Source: Fibrobacterota bacterium (lineage in GTDB: Bacteria; Fibrobacterota; Fibrobacteria; UBA11236). Taken from it: a stretch of 61,950 bases of DNA. Each line of letters opens with the position of its first letter. The first letter of the stretch is position 1. The stretch spans positions 1-61,950 of the forward strand of contig JAQBPO010000017.1 of the NCBI GenBank assembly GCA_028287465.1. The letters are read 5' to 3'. Shown one piece after another: positions 16,691 to 26,532 of the stretch. The notes beneath the pieces are model-generated. The model saw nothing but the letters and a program-made list of their open reading frames with translations, searched no databases and was not told where the DNA came from. The translations under genes were made by a program, and so were the position numbers.

Positions 16691-18247
16691 TTACAGGTTC
16701 CACCCCAGCTGGAACATCCAATACCAGCTGGAGGTCTTATGGAGAATTTCATTCGGTTCGAAGCGGGATCCATAGAACCAATCGGTCCCGATGGTGCGCA
16801 TATGATCGCGGGCCACCTGGGCGTTCACGGTCAGGGCTCCGAGAATCCTCTTCCGCGCGACGATGGACCAGGCATAATTATCCTTCGTGGTCAGATCGTT
16901 CCATTCCTTCTGGGAAAAGAGCCCATCCTCGGGCAGGTACGGGATGGCCCAGTTCTTTTCACCCATGGTGTAGGTATTGTTCAGGTTGGGGGAATTGAAA
17001 TATTCCCATTGCACCGAGAGCAGGTCCAGGATATGGAAGGTGGGGAAATTGAATCCGAGCATGATGGGCATGCGATCGGTGACCTTTTCGTAGTAGACCG
17101 GATAATCCTTGACGCCGAGGATCGCGATTTCACCATAGAGGCGGAGGTCTTCGGGCGAGAACGCATCCGATGCGATGATCTTCTTGAGGTCCAGACCGGC
17201 TCTCGCCATGACCATGGTGCCCGCGGGAGTATAGTACTTGGCGCCGGGGACCCGATTGGTCGCGTCCAGCCAAGGGCCGCCCTGTTTCAGGGAATCCACG
17301 ATCGCCAACATGGCCTGAGCGCGCACCATCAAGGCATTGCCGATGGCCGAATCCGCAGGGGTATTCTTCGCATAAGCCCGGCGCGCCTGGGTCGACAGGA
17401 AAGACGCTGGATTATTGTAATTGGCGACCTGTCCCGAATACCAGGTTCCATTCTTCTGGAAATAGGAATTTTCCAAAGCCTCGACGCTGGTCTTTTCCGA
17501 CTTGATTTGAATGAGGCGCTTGAACTCGACTCCCGCGCCCAAATCCAGGAGCCCGTCGGCGACCTTGTAATTGGCCAGGAAGGCGAGGGACCAATCATAA
17601 AGGGGCGGTAAGCCGGTTTCCGTGGTCAGGAGCATGTCGAGGCCCAGATTGCCCGCCTGCATCTTCCCTTGGAAGCCTTGGAGCATGGTGAACTGATCGC
17701 CAATCACGGTCAGGCCGCCATTGCCGCCGGTGGTAAGGGAAGTGGGATAGGGCTGCGAACGCAACAGGTACCCGCCCAGGTCGTTCGCGTCCGGATTGGA
17801 CTTGAAGGGGAACATGCCCCCGCCCAAGCTGAACATCCCATCCATGCCGCCGAAATGGTAGGTCGCCTTGGCGATCGACGGGCCGACATAGAACATCTTG
17901 TATTGGCTTCCGCCGTATTCTTCGTTGGTCTTCTCCGGCTTGGGCCATTCGAAGATTCCCCCGATACCGCCCTGCAATTCCAGGCGATCGTTGATCAAGG
18001 CTTCCTGCACGATGAAGGTTCCGAAATGGTCGATCCATTCGTCCTTCATCAACTGGATGGGGGTGGATCCCAGCAGTCCCGAATGGACCATGCCGAATTC
18101 CTGCAATCCGCCGAACTGCAGCGGTTTCATCTTCACGTCCGCGCCGCCGTCTTCGGCCCGGACCAAGCCCGTCAGGGCCAAACCGGCCATCAGCAGGCCC
18201 GCCGCCATTTTCGCCCTCATCATGGCTCCATTCTGTTTCGTGGTCAT
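16691..18247 (-). CDS. Outer-membrane beta-barrel protein, paralog 2 of 3
   Basis: A 518-residue paralog of the flanking genes. ATG 18247 is chosen because AGGAGG lies nine bases upstream and it sits 14 bases after the preceding stop; a signal peptide follows (KMAAGLLMAGLALTGLVRA). Shared blocks include EWIDHFGTF, GGIGGIFEW, MLLTTETGLPPLYDWS, LLDLGAGVEFKRLI, RMPIMLGFNFP and C-terminal SWYWMFQLGWNL. The end in an aromatic plus hydrophobic residue suits BAM recognition. Three tandem copies with low overall identity indicate an old duplication rather than a recent one. Function is unknown. Confidence 0.78.
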   Translation of the reverse strand: MTTKQNGAMMRAKMAAGLLMAGLALTGLVRAEDGGADVKMKPLQFGGLQEFGMVHSGLLGSTPIQLMKDEWIDHFGTFIVQEALINDRLELQGGIGGIFEWPKPEKTNEEYGGSQYKMFYVGPSIAKATYHFGGMDGMFSLGGGMFPFKSNPDANDLGGYLLRSQPYPTSLTTGGNGGLTVIGDQFTMLQGFQGKMQAGNLGLDMLLTTETGLPPLYDWSLAFLANYKVADGLLDLGAGVEFKRLIQIKSEKTSVEALENSYFQKNGTWYSGQVANYNNPASFLSTQARRAYAKNTPADSAIGNALMVRAQAMLAIVDSLKQGGPWLDATNRVPGAKYYTPAGTMVMARAGLDLKKIIASDAFSPEDLRLYGEIAILGVKDYPVYYEKVTDRMPIMLGFNFPTFHILDLLSVQWEYFNSPNLNNTYTMGEKNWAIPYLPEDGLFSQKEWNDLTTKDNYAWSIVARKRILGALTVNAQVARDHMRTIGTDWFYGSRFEPNEILHKTSSWYWMFQLGWNL

Positions 18248-18261
18248 GGTGCCCGCCCTCC

Positions 18262-19776
18262 TCAAATCCCGAAGCCCAGTTGGAGCATCCAATACCAATC
18301 GCCGGGCTTTCCCAGGACCTGGGTCGGTTCAGGCGCGGTCCAGGTCTCGATACTCACGGTGCGGATATGGTCGTGCGCCACCTGGCCCGAGATATAGGCA
18401 CCCCGGCCGATGCTCTTCTTTGCCAATACCGACCAGGACAGGTTGTCATGCTTTGTGATGTCGTTGTATTCCAGGTCCGAGCGCGCGACGTCGGTTGAGC
18501 TCACATGGGTAGGCACGGCGGAATTCGTGCCGACCAGATCCGTGTACGAGTTCAGGTGCGGGGAATTGTAATACTCCGCTTGGACCGAGAGCAGGTCGAG
18601 GACCTTGAAACAAGGCAGGTTCAATCCCACCATCATGGGCATGCGTTCGGTGATTTTTTCGTAGTAAAGCGGGTAATTCTGGATGCCCAGGATGGCCATT
18701 TCCGCGAACAAACGCAGATCCTCGCCCCCGAATGCCTCTGACTGGAATACCTTCTTCAGGTCCAGGGAGGCCCGGGCCATGGCGATCAACCCCTGCTGGG
18801 TATAGTACTTGAGCGCGATGCCGCTATCCTTGGGGGCCAGCACCCAGGCGCGCACATTCGCCCCCTTGATGGAGTCCGCCGCGGCCCTCGCCAGGTAGGT
18901 GGCGGCATTGGCCGGATCCTGCTCCGCCCTTTTCTTATAAAAGTTGGACGACTGGAAGTACAGGTCGTCCTTGCCCGAATAAGTCACCCCGCCCTTTTCG
19001 AAATAGGCATTCTTGGCGATATGCGGTGAAACACGCGAGGGCTTCACCGGAATCATATGCTTGTAATTCAGGCCGGCACCGAGGTCGAGAAGGCCGTCCG
19101 CAATCTTGTAGCTCACTACGGCGGCGCCTGAAAGATCGTACAAGGCGGGAATCGAGGTTTCCGTCGTCAGGAAGAAATCGCTTTTCAGGGCTCCCGCACC
19201 GTATCCCGCCCGAAGGCCCTGCATCTGCACGCCGCTATTATTCAGGAACCAGAATCCTCCCGAGGTGACATAGCCCGGATAGGTGCCGGAGCGGAACAGG
19301 TATTCCCCCAGGTTGCTGGCATCGTGATTGTACTTGTAATCAAACATGCCGAATTGCAGACCGAAGCCCTGCCCGTCGCGGCTGGCGGCTCCATAACGGA
19401 TATCCGCCACGGCCGGACCGATGAAGAAGTTCTTGTATTGGGTGCCGCCCCATTGGGAGCGGATGGTCTCGCGCTTCTGGTATTCAAATACGCCTCCGAT
19501 GCCCACATCGAACGCCAAGTTCTCGGAAGGCAGGACCGTCTGGGCCACGTAGGCGCCGAAATGATCCACCCATTCATTCTTGAAGTCGAACTCGCCGTAT
19601 TGGCCGCTGCGCATCAGGCCGAATTCGGAAAAGCCGCCGAAAGCGAGCGGCTTGTACTCCACCTTGGCGTCTTCGCCATGCGCGGAGGCAAGGAGCCCCG
19701 CGCCTATCAACATCAGGCCAAACTTTTGGACCATCTTCACGCCCCGGGATTCGGACCTAGCCGAGTTGGAAAGCAT
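18262..19776 (-). CDS. Outer-membrane beta-barrel protein, paralog 1 of 3
   Basis: A 504-residue first member of the paralog trio. ATG 19776 has AAAGG ten bases upstream; an internal ATG at 19734 (MVQKFGLMLIGAG) gives a tidier signal peptide and is the alternative. Cleavage is expected near ASAHGED. Conserved blocks are EWVDHFGAY, GIGGVFEYQ, FFLTTETSIPALYD, LLDLGAGLNYKHMI, RMPMMVGLNLP and C-terminal DWYWMLQLGFGI. Gaps of 12-14 bases between the three genes imply one transcript starting in the 273-base space above it. The role, probably transport across the outer membrane, is inferred from shape and neighbours. Confidence 0.77.
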   Translation of the reverse strand: MLSNSARSESRGVKMVQKFGLMLIGAGLLASAHGEDAKVEYKPLAFGGFSEFGLMRSGQYGEFDFKNEWVDHFGAYVAQTVLPSENLAFDVGIGGVFEYQKRETIRSQWGGTQYKNFFIGPAVADIRYGAASRDGQGFGLQFGMFDYKYNHDASNLGEYLFRSGTYPGYVTSGGFWFLNNSGVQMQGLRAGYGAGALKSDFFLTTETSIPALYDLSGAAVVSYKIADGLLDLGAGLNYKHMIPVKPSRVSPHIAKNAYFEKGGVTYSGKDDLYFQSSNFYKKRAEQDPANAATYLARAAADSIKGANVRAWVLAPKDSGIALKYYTQQGLIAMARASLDLKKVFQSEAFGGEDLRLFAEMAILGIQNYPLYYEKITERMPMMVGLNLPCFKVLDLLSVQAEYYNSPHLNSYTDLVGTNSAVPTHVSSTDVARSDLEYNDITKHDNLSWSVLAKKSIGRGAYISGQVAHDHIRTVSIETWTAPEPTQVLGKPGDWYWMLQLGFGI

Positions 19777-19986
19777 TGTTTGAGAACCTTTGAAAATCTG
19801 TCTTTACCTTGAGGAATTTGCAAGGGCGAATATTCCAAGGGAAACCTGGAGGTTACCCCTGTCCCATCCGCGTCTTGTAACTTCCGGATTGTATCGTCAA
19901 TCGCGGCCGCTCTGGAACCCAGAAACCGGCCCGCTTGAACCCAAAGAATCAGGAGAAACCGGCCGTTCGGGAAAGTCCAGCCGCTT

Positions 19987-20010
19987 CGCATCCGGATTGC
20001 TCCGGATGCG
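19987..20010. other. Stem-loop between DUF1080 and outer-membrane genes
   Basis: CGCATCCGG (19987-19995) pairs with CCGGATGCG (20002-20010) around a 6-base loop. It follows the DUF1080 gene on the minus strand; there is no T-run, so it may be a processing or weak termination site. Confidence 0.45.
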
Positions 20011-20049
20011 CGCAGCCCAAGGCCTATGTCTATTCCAGGGGTCTCCCGC

Positions 20050-21132
20050 TCAGAGGAGGTTCAGCTTCTGGGTGACGACGCCCGAAGCCGTTTCCAGCCG
20101 CAAGAAATAAAGGCCCGTCTTGAACGAATCCGAGAATTCAGCCTTATGGCCGGCGCCGGAAACCACGCCATGGCCGATGACCTTGCCATCCATTCCCACC
20201 AAGGCAGCGCTCTTCACGACGTCCTCGGCGAAGGTAAGGGTGACCGAGCCCAAGCCCTGACGCGCTACGGCGAATTGGACCGGAACGTTCTTGGCGCGCT
20301 GGAGCGCGATCCCGGTGCTGGCGCAAACCGAACCATCGGGCTTGATGGGGCCGAAGCAAGGAGTCTCGGTGACCTTCAGGTCCTTGAGCTGCCACTTGCC
20401 GCCGTGATCGGCCTGGAGTCCGAGGTAGCCTTCCGTGATGAAACCGCTGCCGACATCCTGGCTGCCCGCAACGAGGTTGGTCAGGGACCGGCCGCCGGTC
20501 GTCACCCATTTGCTCACGTTATAGTGGGCCCAGAAGTCCTTGCTATGGTACCTGTATCCGACGACCTTGACGTCATTGGCCCAATGTTCCACGCTATCGC
20601 CGATCACGACGATGCGGCCTTTGTTCCACAAGCCGGTGTTCGTCACGGCATCGAAGGTGTTATACGGCACCGGGGTCGGCGGGGCATAAAGATCGTATGC
20701 GGCCCCGGGATTGTCGACGCCGAGATTGGTGACGTTGTTGATGGCGTATTCGACGCCTGAGAGATAGGCGCGATCGTATTGCAGCGTGCTGCGGTAGAAT
20801 ACGCCCTGATTCGCATGGATTCGGTACGTCCAACGGAACTCGAAATCCTTGTACATCTTGACGGAACGGGCGTCCTCGGGAATCGATCCCTTGGGCAAGG
20901 TGATGGTATGGTCGGTCGGATTCACTTTCCATTCCGAGCTTAGGGTGGTCGTATTGGGATCCCCCTTCACGTAATTCACCCAATAGGCCTTGAAACTGGC
21001 CACGGTGCTTCCGTCGAACATCAGCTTATAGCCTTCCTTGACCTCGGCGGGCGTAAGGACATTGTCCTCGGCTTGAGCAGCGCCCAAGCCGATGGAAGCG
21101 ACTGTCATAGACGCAAGAATCCACTTTTTCAT
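20050..21132 (-). CDS. Secreted DUF1080 (3-keto-disaccharide hydrolase-like) protein with sorting-like tail
   Basis: A 360-residue exported protein. ATG 21132 follows GGGGAGA and opens a signal peptide (KKWILASMTVASIGLGAAQA). Residues about 30-260 match the DUF1080 concanavalin-like sandwich: GYKLMFDGSTVASFKAYW at the start, DFEFRWTYRIHANQGVFYR in the middle, and GYLGLQADHGGKWQLKDLKV near its end. Members bind or hydrolyse sugars, some being 3-keto-disaccharide hydrolases. The last 70 residues (ALVGMDGKVIGHG, GLYFLRLETASG) look like a type IX sorting tail, suggesting delivery to the cell surface. It lies just upstream of outer-membrane proteins and a sugar-type importer, which fits a saccharide-uptake locus. 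Confidence 0.82.
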   Translation of the reverse strand: MKKWILASMTVASIGLGAAQAEDNVLTPAEVKEGYKLMFDGSTVASFKAYWVNYVKGDPNTTTLSSEWKVNPTDHTITLPKGSIPEDARSVKMYKDFEFRWTYRIHANQGVFYRSTLQYDRAYLSGVEYAINNVTNLGVDNPGAAYDLYAPPTPVPYNTFDAVTNTGLWNKGRIVVIGDSVEHWANDVKVVGYRYHSKDFWAHYNVSKWVTTGGRSLTNLVAGSQDVGSGFITEGYLGLQADHGGKWQLKDLKVTETPCFGPIKPDGSVCASTGIALQRAKNVPVQFAVARQGLGSVTLTFAEDVVKSAALVGMDGKVIGHGVVSGAGHKAEFSDSFKTGLYFLRLETASGVVTQKLNLL

Positions 21133-21547
21133 TGATCTTCTCCCCACTTACTGAATTAAACCCACCTTAACCCTGTCGTCCGGACTCAGGGGGCCCCTGA
21201 AGGCGCTTTGGAACGATGCTAATATATCGCGGCCGTTTGGGTTCCACATGGCGATTGTTCCCGAAACTTGCGCAAAAACGCGATTTCGGACATGACCGGG
21301 AAAATAGCGTATTCATGTAGAGAACAATAGGCGATTCTATGAAAATCGAAGCAGGTATTAAGGGAAACGGCAAAAAGGGGTTCTCTGACGAGAGAACTTC
21401 CGGGTTTGTTAACAGGCTTGTTTAGTCCAGAACCGGCACTTGGGCGTTGTCCCATCGACAACGGAAAATCGAAGTCCGCAGAAGAGGAAGAATGGCAATG
21501 AAAGGTCAGAGGTGGGATAAATCCTCCTCCAACCTATTTTCAAATCC
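21133..21547. other. Intergenic region between DUF1080 gene and giant lipoprotein gene
   Basis: No gene seen. It holds a terminator for the giant gene (21372-21397) and, near the DUF1080 start, a 15-base near-perfect palindrome TCAGGGGGCCCCTGA (21186-21200) that could be an operator. No convincing promoter pair was found. Confidence 0.5.
21372..21397 (-). terminator. Rho-independent terminator of giant lipoprotein gene
   Basis: On the minus strand GTTCTCT-CGTC-AGAGAAC forms a 7-bp stem, followed by CCCCTTTTT. It lies about 150 bases past the stop codon. Confidence 0.65.
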
Positions 21548-24500
21548 TTAGTAAGTGATGTTACCCGCGCCCCATTTTACGAACTGGGATCCGGAATCTT
21601 CCGTTGGATAGACACCCGCTCGACCAGCCTGGATGGTGTTTTGATCGATATCCATAAGTCCGCCATTGTAGTTGTATATCTGGTAATTCCCGCTACCGCC
21701 CGCATTCTTGTACAACTTGGAATTCCTGATTATCGCTGATCCGCCGTATTCATTCAGGATTCCCGCGCTGCCCCAGCCTGTTCCAATGGAATTGCTTGTT
21801 ATTTCCGAATTCGAAATGCTGATCCTTCCTCCGGAAAAGATGTAAAGAGCGGTATAACTTTCGGAATAATTCTCCCTGATATACACCTTGTCGAAAGCCA
21901 CGTCCCCTCCAGCGACAGCGACGAGCCCGGCACCTCCCACCGTATTCTGATTTCCTTCATACCAAAAATTAGAGACGGTCGCGTTTTCCGCTTGAGATAT
22001 CAACGTGGCCTGGCCGATTTCTTTGTTGATATGGAATCCATCCATTATGGCATCACGGCAGATTCCATCCTGCCCATATATCCATGCCATTTGACCGTCC
22101 GCATTAGGACGGACACGGGATATCTTAGTCGACAAGTCCCGTCCATTGATCGAATTGGGATTTCCCGTTGAACTGAAGCCCCCATATATGGATGTCTGGC
22201 TCCTTGAAAGATTGAACCCTAGATAGGTTCCCTCGCTGACCCAAATTTCGATCCGGCCTGTCCGATTCCCAATCGCAGAAAGGGCGTCTGGAATGGTCGC
22301 GAACGCCGCATCCCAAGACGAACCGTTTTTAGCCCCCGTACCGCCCTCTTTCACAAAAAGCACATTACTCCGGTACCAAACCTTCCGGGACACGGTTGCG
22401 CCATTACCCGCGGCATCGGACACCGATTTGGAGCAGGTCGTGGATGCATTATCCGCCAAGTCGCACGAGAAGGACTCGGCGGCCCCATCCTTGGTGTAGC
22501 TGACCGTGATCGGGGACGTATTAGTGATGAACCCATCCGCGATATTGTAACCGGCTATGACCGGGGCCGTCTTATCGACGGCGATGCTGACGCAGGTTTC
22601 GCCTCCGAACCCGATAGCATCCTTTTCGGATACGCAAAGGTTGTAGGAGCCTTCAGCGAGGTTAGGCGTATACTCGGTCGCCGCGCCTTCAGCCAGGTAG
22701 GTTGCGACTCCGTTCCACCTGTACCGGTACGTACCGTTTCCGCCCCCGCCGGAGGACCAGGTCCATTTGGGGGCATTGGTGGTCGCCGCGTTCCGGGAAA
22801 CCGATGGCGGGTTCGGCGCGGAAGCCTTGATGACGACTACGGAACTGGAGGACCAGGCGCTCCAGTTGTCGGCTGCATCCTTTTCGCGCACCTGGAAATA
22901 CCAGGTACCGTCCGCGAGGCTGTTGGCCGGAGCCGGGGTAAAGGTCACCGCGGCAAGGGCGGTACCCGTGCCCGTGGGATCGGCATTCTGGGCCAATCGG
23001 TATTCGAACTGCCCGCTCGCCGAGGAGGTCCATGTCCAAGTGGGCGTATTGTCGCGGGTGGGCGAAGCCGTTCCGGGGCTTGGGACGGTGGGCAAAGATC
23101 GGTCCACCAGGACATTGGCGCCGGTAAGGATCGTGGATGCGTTCCCGGCCAAATCCTTTTCGACCACCGCGAGCTGGTAATTGCCATCCGCGGGATTGTT
23201 GACCGAATAGGAAGTTCCGGTCTGGCGGGAAACCTCGGATCCGTTCAGGCTCACCAGGAAGGAGTCCGTTGCGGCATCCGTGCGCGTCCATGTCCATTGC
23301 AGGCTGGTGCGGAGGTCGCTTTTGTTCACGATGGCGGGAGGGGTGGCCGTGAATACGGGAGGCGCGGGAGCCGTATTGTCCATGGTGAGGGAAAGGGTCG
23401 CCTCGCCCGTGTTCCCGATATTGTCCGTGGCGATGACCTTGAGGGCGATGGTCTTGTCCTTGACGAGGGGAAGCGCCTTGATGCTCCAGGATCCATCCGC
23501 GGCCAGGTTGGTCGCAAGGGTGCCCGCCACCCCATCCACGGTGTAGGCCAAGGTCTTGATGGTGCCGGGTCCTTGGGGACTACCGGAAGTGCCGGCGATG
23601 TCCATTGCGGCGGCCTTGGTGAGGTAGGTGCCGGAAGCCTGAGGCGAGGTGAAGGTTACCGTGGGCTTGGAAAGGTCATATAGGATCACCAGGTTGGCCG
23701 GTGCGGACCAGTTCCCGACGGCATCCCGCTCTTCGACATAAAGGTTGTACGCCGTTTTCGAGACCGCCGTCGATAAGGCATATTCCAATAGCTTGGTTTC
23801 GGGGGCATTGGCCGGGAAATTCGCATCGCCCAGACGGAACCGGAAGTCTCCGGTTCCCCCACCGCCCGTGGACCAGGTCCACTTGGGCATGGCGCTCGTT
23901 GGCGAGGCGCCGACAAGCTTTGGGGCGCTCGGAGGAACGGTGTCCAGGTAGACCGTTACGGATTTGGAGAAAAGGGTCCCTACCGCATCACGGGCGGACC
24001 GGGTGATGGTATTGGCGCCGCTCTTCAGGGTCTCCTTGGTCAAGGAGTCCTGTTTCACGCCGCCGATGGTCCAGTCCACGGTTATGAGCGCCTGATTGGT
24101 GTAACTGTTGTCCAAGGGCGACTGGATGAGCACGACCGGCCCGCCGATGGCCTTGACCTTCTTGGACACCACGGTTTCATTCCCTTCCGTGTCCCGGACA
24201 TAGAACCGGACCGTGTATTCCTTTTCCAGGTCGAACTTGTACGAGACCGACTTGACCGCGACCGAGGAATCGTCCCAGGCGGAGTTTCCGTCCAAGTCCC
24301 ATTTGAACTGGGTCACCACGCCGTATTCCTGGGTGGCGACCACGGGCAGGAAGGTCACGGTCTGGCCCAGGGAAATGACGGTATCCTTTCCGATGGAAAC
24401 CACCGGGGCGTCCCGGGTCACGGTCACCTCGACACTGTCCCTCTTAAGGCTATCCGCCTGGCTCACCGCGAGGATCCGGGCATTGCCGGCAGAAACGGGG

Positions 24501-25819
24501 CTCACCTTGCCTGCGGCGTCGACTGTGGCGATGTCCTCGCGGGTCGAGCGCCATTGGATCTTGGGAGATGCCGAAGCGGGAATGACCTTGGCGGTCAGGG
24601 TCTGGCTGACGGCTCCGGTGAAGAGCTTGAGGGAGCGCGGGGAAATCGTGACGCTGTCGACGATTTGGCTTGGCAGGACCGTCACGAGGAGGGTGTCCTT
24701 TTTAAGGGAATTCTCCTTGGACTGGACCACCACCCAGGCGGTTCCTTCGACCAGGCCGCTGATGCGCCCGTCCTTAAGTCCGACCTTGGCCGGATCGCTG
24801 ACCGTGAAGGTTACTTCCGGATTCGCCGTGGCCGGCAAAACCTCGACCTGTAGGGCCTCGCTGGCCCCGCGGACGTACAGATCCGCGGTGGATTTGAGGA
24901 AACGTACGCTTTCCACCGCAATGGGTTCCGATACCACCACCCTGGCGGTATCGAAGATGGCGGGATTCTCCTTGGACATGGCCCAGAGCTTGGTGGACCC
25001 TCTTTTGAGGCCGCGCACCAAGCCGTCCTGGGCGACGGTAGCCACGGTGGAATCATCGAGCTTCCAGGAGACCGCATTGCTTGCGCTGTTGGGGACGGCA
25101 TGGACCGTCAGGTTACCGGTGGCCCCGTTCACGGCGACCAAAAGGGTGTCGGCGGAGAGCACCAGGCTTTCCGGGATGCGGCCGTTGGCTGAAACCGTGA
25201 ATTTCAGGATGAGCTTCTTGGAGGGATCGGACTTCAGGGCTACCGTAACCTCGGTGTAACCCGACTTGATCGCCTTGATGAAGGTTGCGCCCAGGATGAG
25301 GATCCCGGGTTTGTCCGCCGTCCAGAGCAGCTCCTGGCTGGAAATGGCCGCGGGTTTCACGGTGATGACGGGAAGGGGTATGGAGTCGTCTTCCGCCAAA
25401 ATGAAGTCGCTTACGGGCGTGGTCAGGCTTCCGGGGGCGAGAATCACTACGGTGCCATCGGTCCTATCCGTCTTGCCGTCGTAAGTCTTCTCGATCCGGT
25501 ATACGGGCGCGCCGTTCATGAAGCCCTCGAAGGAGATGAGGACCTTGCCCGTGTTCCAATTCTTCACCTTGATGCCTTCGAGGCGCTCCGGCGAATCCAC
25601 CTTGCCGATGAATACCGTATCCGCGGGGCTGCCGTCGATGGGGCTGAACACGATTACGACCTTATCGTACGCCTTCAGGCTGTCAAACAGGTCCGGGGAG
25701 AAGGAGACATGTTCCTCGACCACATTGGTTTCCCCCAGGTGGCAGGCCCAGAAGGCCAGACCCGAAAGGGCCAGAAGGATCGCGAAGCGCGCATAGGAAA
25801 GGAAAGGCCGGTTTTTCAT
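21548..25819 (-). CDS. Giant multidomain surface lipoprotein (Ig-like repeats, PKD, beta-helix)
   Basis: A 1423-residue protein. ATG 25819 is chosen because it directly opens a signal (MKNRPFLSYARFAILLALSG) ending at a lipobox-like AFWAC (C26); an ATG six codons upstream is the alternative. Visible order: N-terminal beta domain; three bacterial Ig-like (Big_2) units around 210-470, each with the VEVLPATANP / VSWKLDDSTVATV type core; a PKD-like unit (FKWDLDGNSAWDD) near 490-560; several Ig/Fn3-like repeats marked by PKWTWSTGGGG-type motifs; and a C-terminal right-handed beta-helix (about 1170-1423) rich in Asn. It is probably an adhesin or surface scaffold. The beta-helix part is clearly poorer in GC than the rest, suggesting domain acquisition. 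It follows a membrane protein gene by 20 bases. Confidence 0.82.
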   Translation of the reverse strand: MKNRPFLSYARFAILLALSGLAFWACHLGETNVVEEHVSFSPDLFDSLKAYDKVVIVFSPIDGSPADTVFIGKVDSPERLEGIKVKNWNTGKVLISFEGFMNGAPVYRIEKTYDGKTDRTDGTVVILAPGSLTTPVSDFILAEDDSIPLPVITVKPAAISSQELLWTADKPGILILGATFIKAIKSGYTEVTVALKSDPSKKLILKFTVSANGRIPESLVLSADTLLVAVNGATGNLTVHAVPNSASNAVSWKLDDSTVATVAQDGLVRGLKRGSTKLWAMSKENPAIFDTARVVVSEPIAVESVRFLKSTADLYVRGASEALQVEVLPATANPEVTFTVSDPAKVGLKDGRISGLVEGTAWVVVQSKENSLKKDTLLVTVLPSQIVDSVTISPRSLKLFTGAVSQTLTAKVIPASASPKIQWRSTREDIATVDAAGKVSPVSAGNARILAVSQADSLKRDSVEVTVTRDAPVVSIGKDTVISLGQTVTFLPVVATQEYGVVTQFKWDLDGNSAWDDSSVAVKSVSYKFDLEKEYTVRFYVRDTEGNETVVSKKVKAIGGPVVLIQSPLDNSYTNQALITVDWTIGGVKQDSLTKETLKSGANTITRSARDAVGTLFSKSVTVYLDTVPPSAPKLVGASPTSAMPKWTWSTGGGGTGDFRFRLGDANFPANAPETKLLEYALSTAVSKTAYNLYVEERDAVGNWSAPANLVILYDLSKPTVTFTSPQASGTYLTKAAAMDIAGTSGSPQGPGTIKTLAYTVDGVAGTLATNLAADGSWSIKALPLVKDKTIALKVIATDNIGNTGEATLSLTMDNTAPAPPVFTATPPAIVNKSDLRTSLQWTWTRTDAATDSFLVSLNGSEVSRQTGTSYSVNNPADGNYQLAVVEKDLAGNASTILTGANVLVDRSLPTVPSPGTASPTRDNTPTWTWTSSASGQFEYRLAQNADPTGTGTALAAVTFTPAPANSLADGTWYFQVREKDAADNWSAWSSSSVVVIKASAPNPPSVSRNAATTNAPKWTWSSGGGGNGTYRYRWNGVATYLAEGAATEYTPNLAEGSYNLCVSEKDAIGFGGETCVSIAVDKTAPVIAGYNIADGFITNTSPITVSYTKDGAAESFSCDLADNASTTCSKSVSDAAGNGATVSRKVWYRSNVLFVKEGGTGAKNGSSWDAAFATIPDALSAIGNRTGRIEIWVSEGTYLGFNLSRSQTSIYGGFSSTGNPNSINGRDLSTKISRVRPNADGQMAWIYGQDGICRDAIMDGFHINKEIGQATLISQAENATVSNFWYEGNQNTVGGAGLVAVAGGDVAFDKVYIRENYSESYTALYIFSGGRISISNSEITSNSIGTGWGSAGILNEYGGSAIIRNSKLYKNAGGSGNYQIYNYNGGLMDIDQNTIQAGRAGVYPTEDSGSQFVKWGAGNITY

Positions 25820-25839
25820 TTGAATGTCTTTTCGCATCG

Positions 25840-26532
25840 TTACGGGACGCTGTGATTGTTGATCGAAGTGGTGGTCTTGGGCTCATCGGAGAAAATGAAG
25901 TAGGTGGCGACTCCGGCCGCGGCGATGGCCGTCGCGCCGACCCAGAATACGGCCGCATGGCCGCTCTTGTTTCCGGGAGAGGCCTTGGGCTCCGGTTCCG
26001 GATCCTGCTTGGGCATCGGTTCCCTGCGGTTGTTCTGGGCGACATGGTCCTCGGCCCGGTCCAACCTGACTCGGGTCGATTCGAACTCGTCCTGGATGTT
26101 CTTGAAGATCATGTAGATCATGTCGCTGGCGTACATGTCCATGATGCGGGCCGTGGGTTCGGTGGCCAGCAATTGGTGCATGTAGTACTTGCCCTTTTCC
26201 CGGGTTTCGTATTTCGCGGCGTACATGACCCCGAGATGCTTGAAGATGAAGACGCTGTCGTGATGGTCGAACGGCCGCTTATCCTTCAGGCCTTGATCCA
26301 GGATTTCGATCGCTTCCTCGAAATCCCCGTCGAGGTAGAGTTTGCGGATCCGGGTGGTATCCAACAGGGGTTTGGCCTTCGAGGGCATCATGATCACGGT
26401 GGGCTCGGGAGAATTGCGCGATGCCGATTTCGCGGGGGCTTTTTTCGCGCCCGCGAAAACGGCGCCGATGCAGGCCAGAAGGAGGGCCATGAAAGGCGCC
26501 GGGCGAAAGACGTAGGTTGTTTTTTTCGACAT
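25840..26532 (-). CDS. Exported membrane-anchored helical protein, partner of giant lipoprotein
   Basis: A 230-residue protein starting at ATG 26532 with AGGAGA eight bases upstream. An N-terminal signal or anchor (PFMALLLACIGAVFAGA) precedes a helical domain with a TPR-like start (IRKLYLDGDFEEAIEILDQGL). A coiled, charged segment (STRVRLDRAEDHVAQ) and a Pro-rich stretch lead to a second hydrophobic segment near the C-terminus (AVFWVGATAIAAAGVATYFI) and a short tail. Topology is thus signal, periplasmic domain, membrane span. Its stop lies 20 bases before the giant lipoprotein start, so the two are probably co-expressed. I do not recognise a named family. Confidence 0.75.
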   Translation of the reverse strand: MSKKTTYVFRPAPFMALLLACIGAVFAGAKKAPAKSASRNSPEPTVIMMPSKAKPLLDTTRIRKLYLDGDFEEAIEILDQGLKDKRPFDHHDSVFIFKHLGVMYAAKYETREKGKYYMHQLLATEPTARIMDMYASDMIYMIFKNIQDEFESTRVRLDRAEDHVAQNNRREPMPKQDPEPEPKASPGNKSGHAAVFWVGATAIAAAGVATYFIFSDEPKTTTSINNHSVP

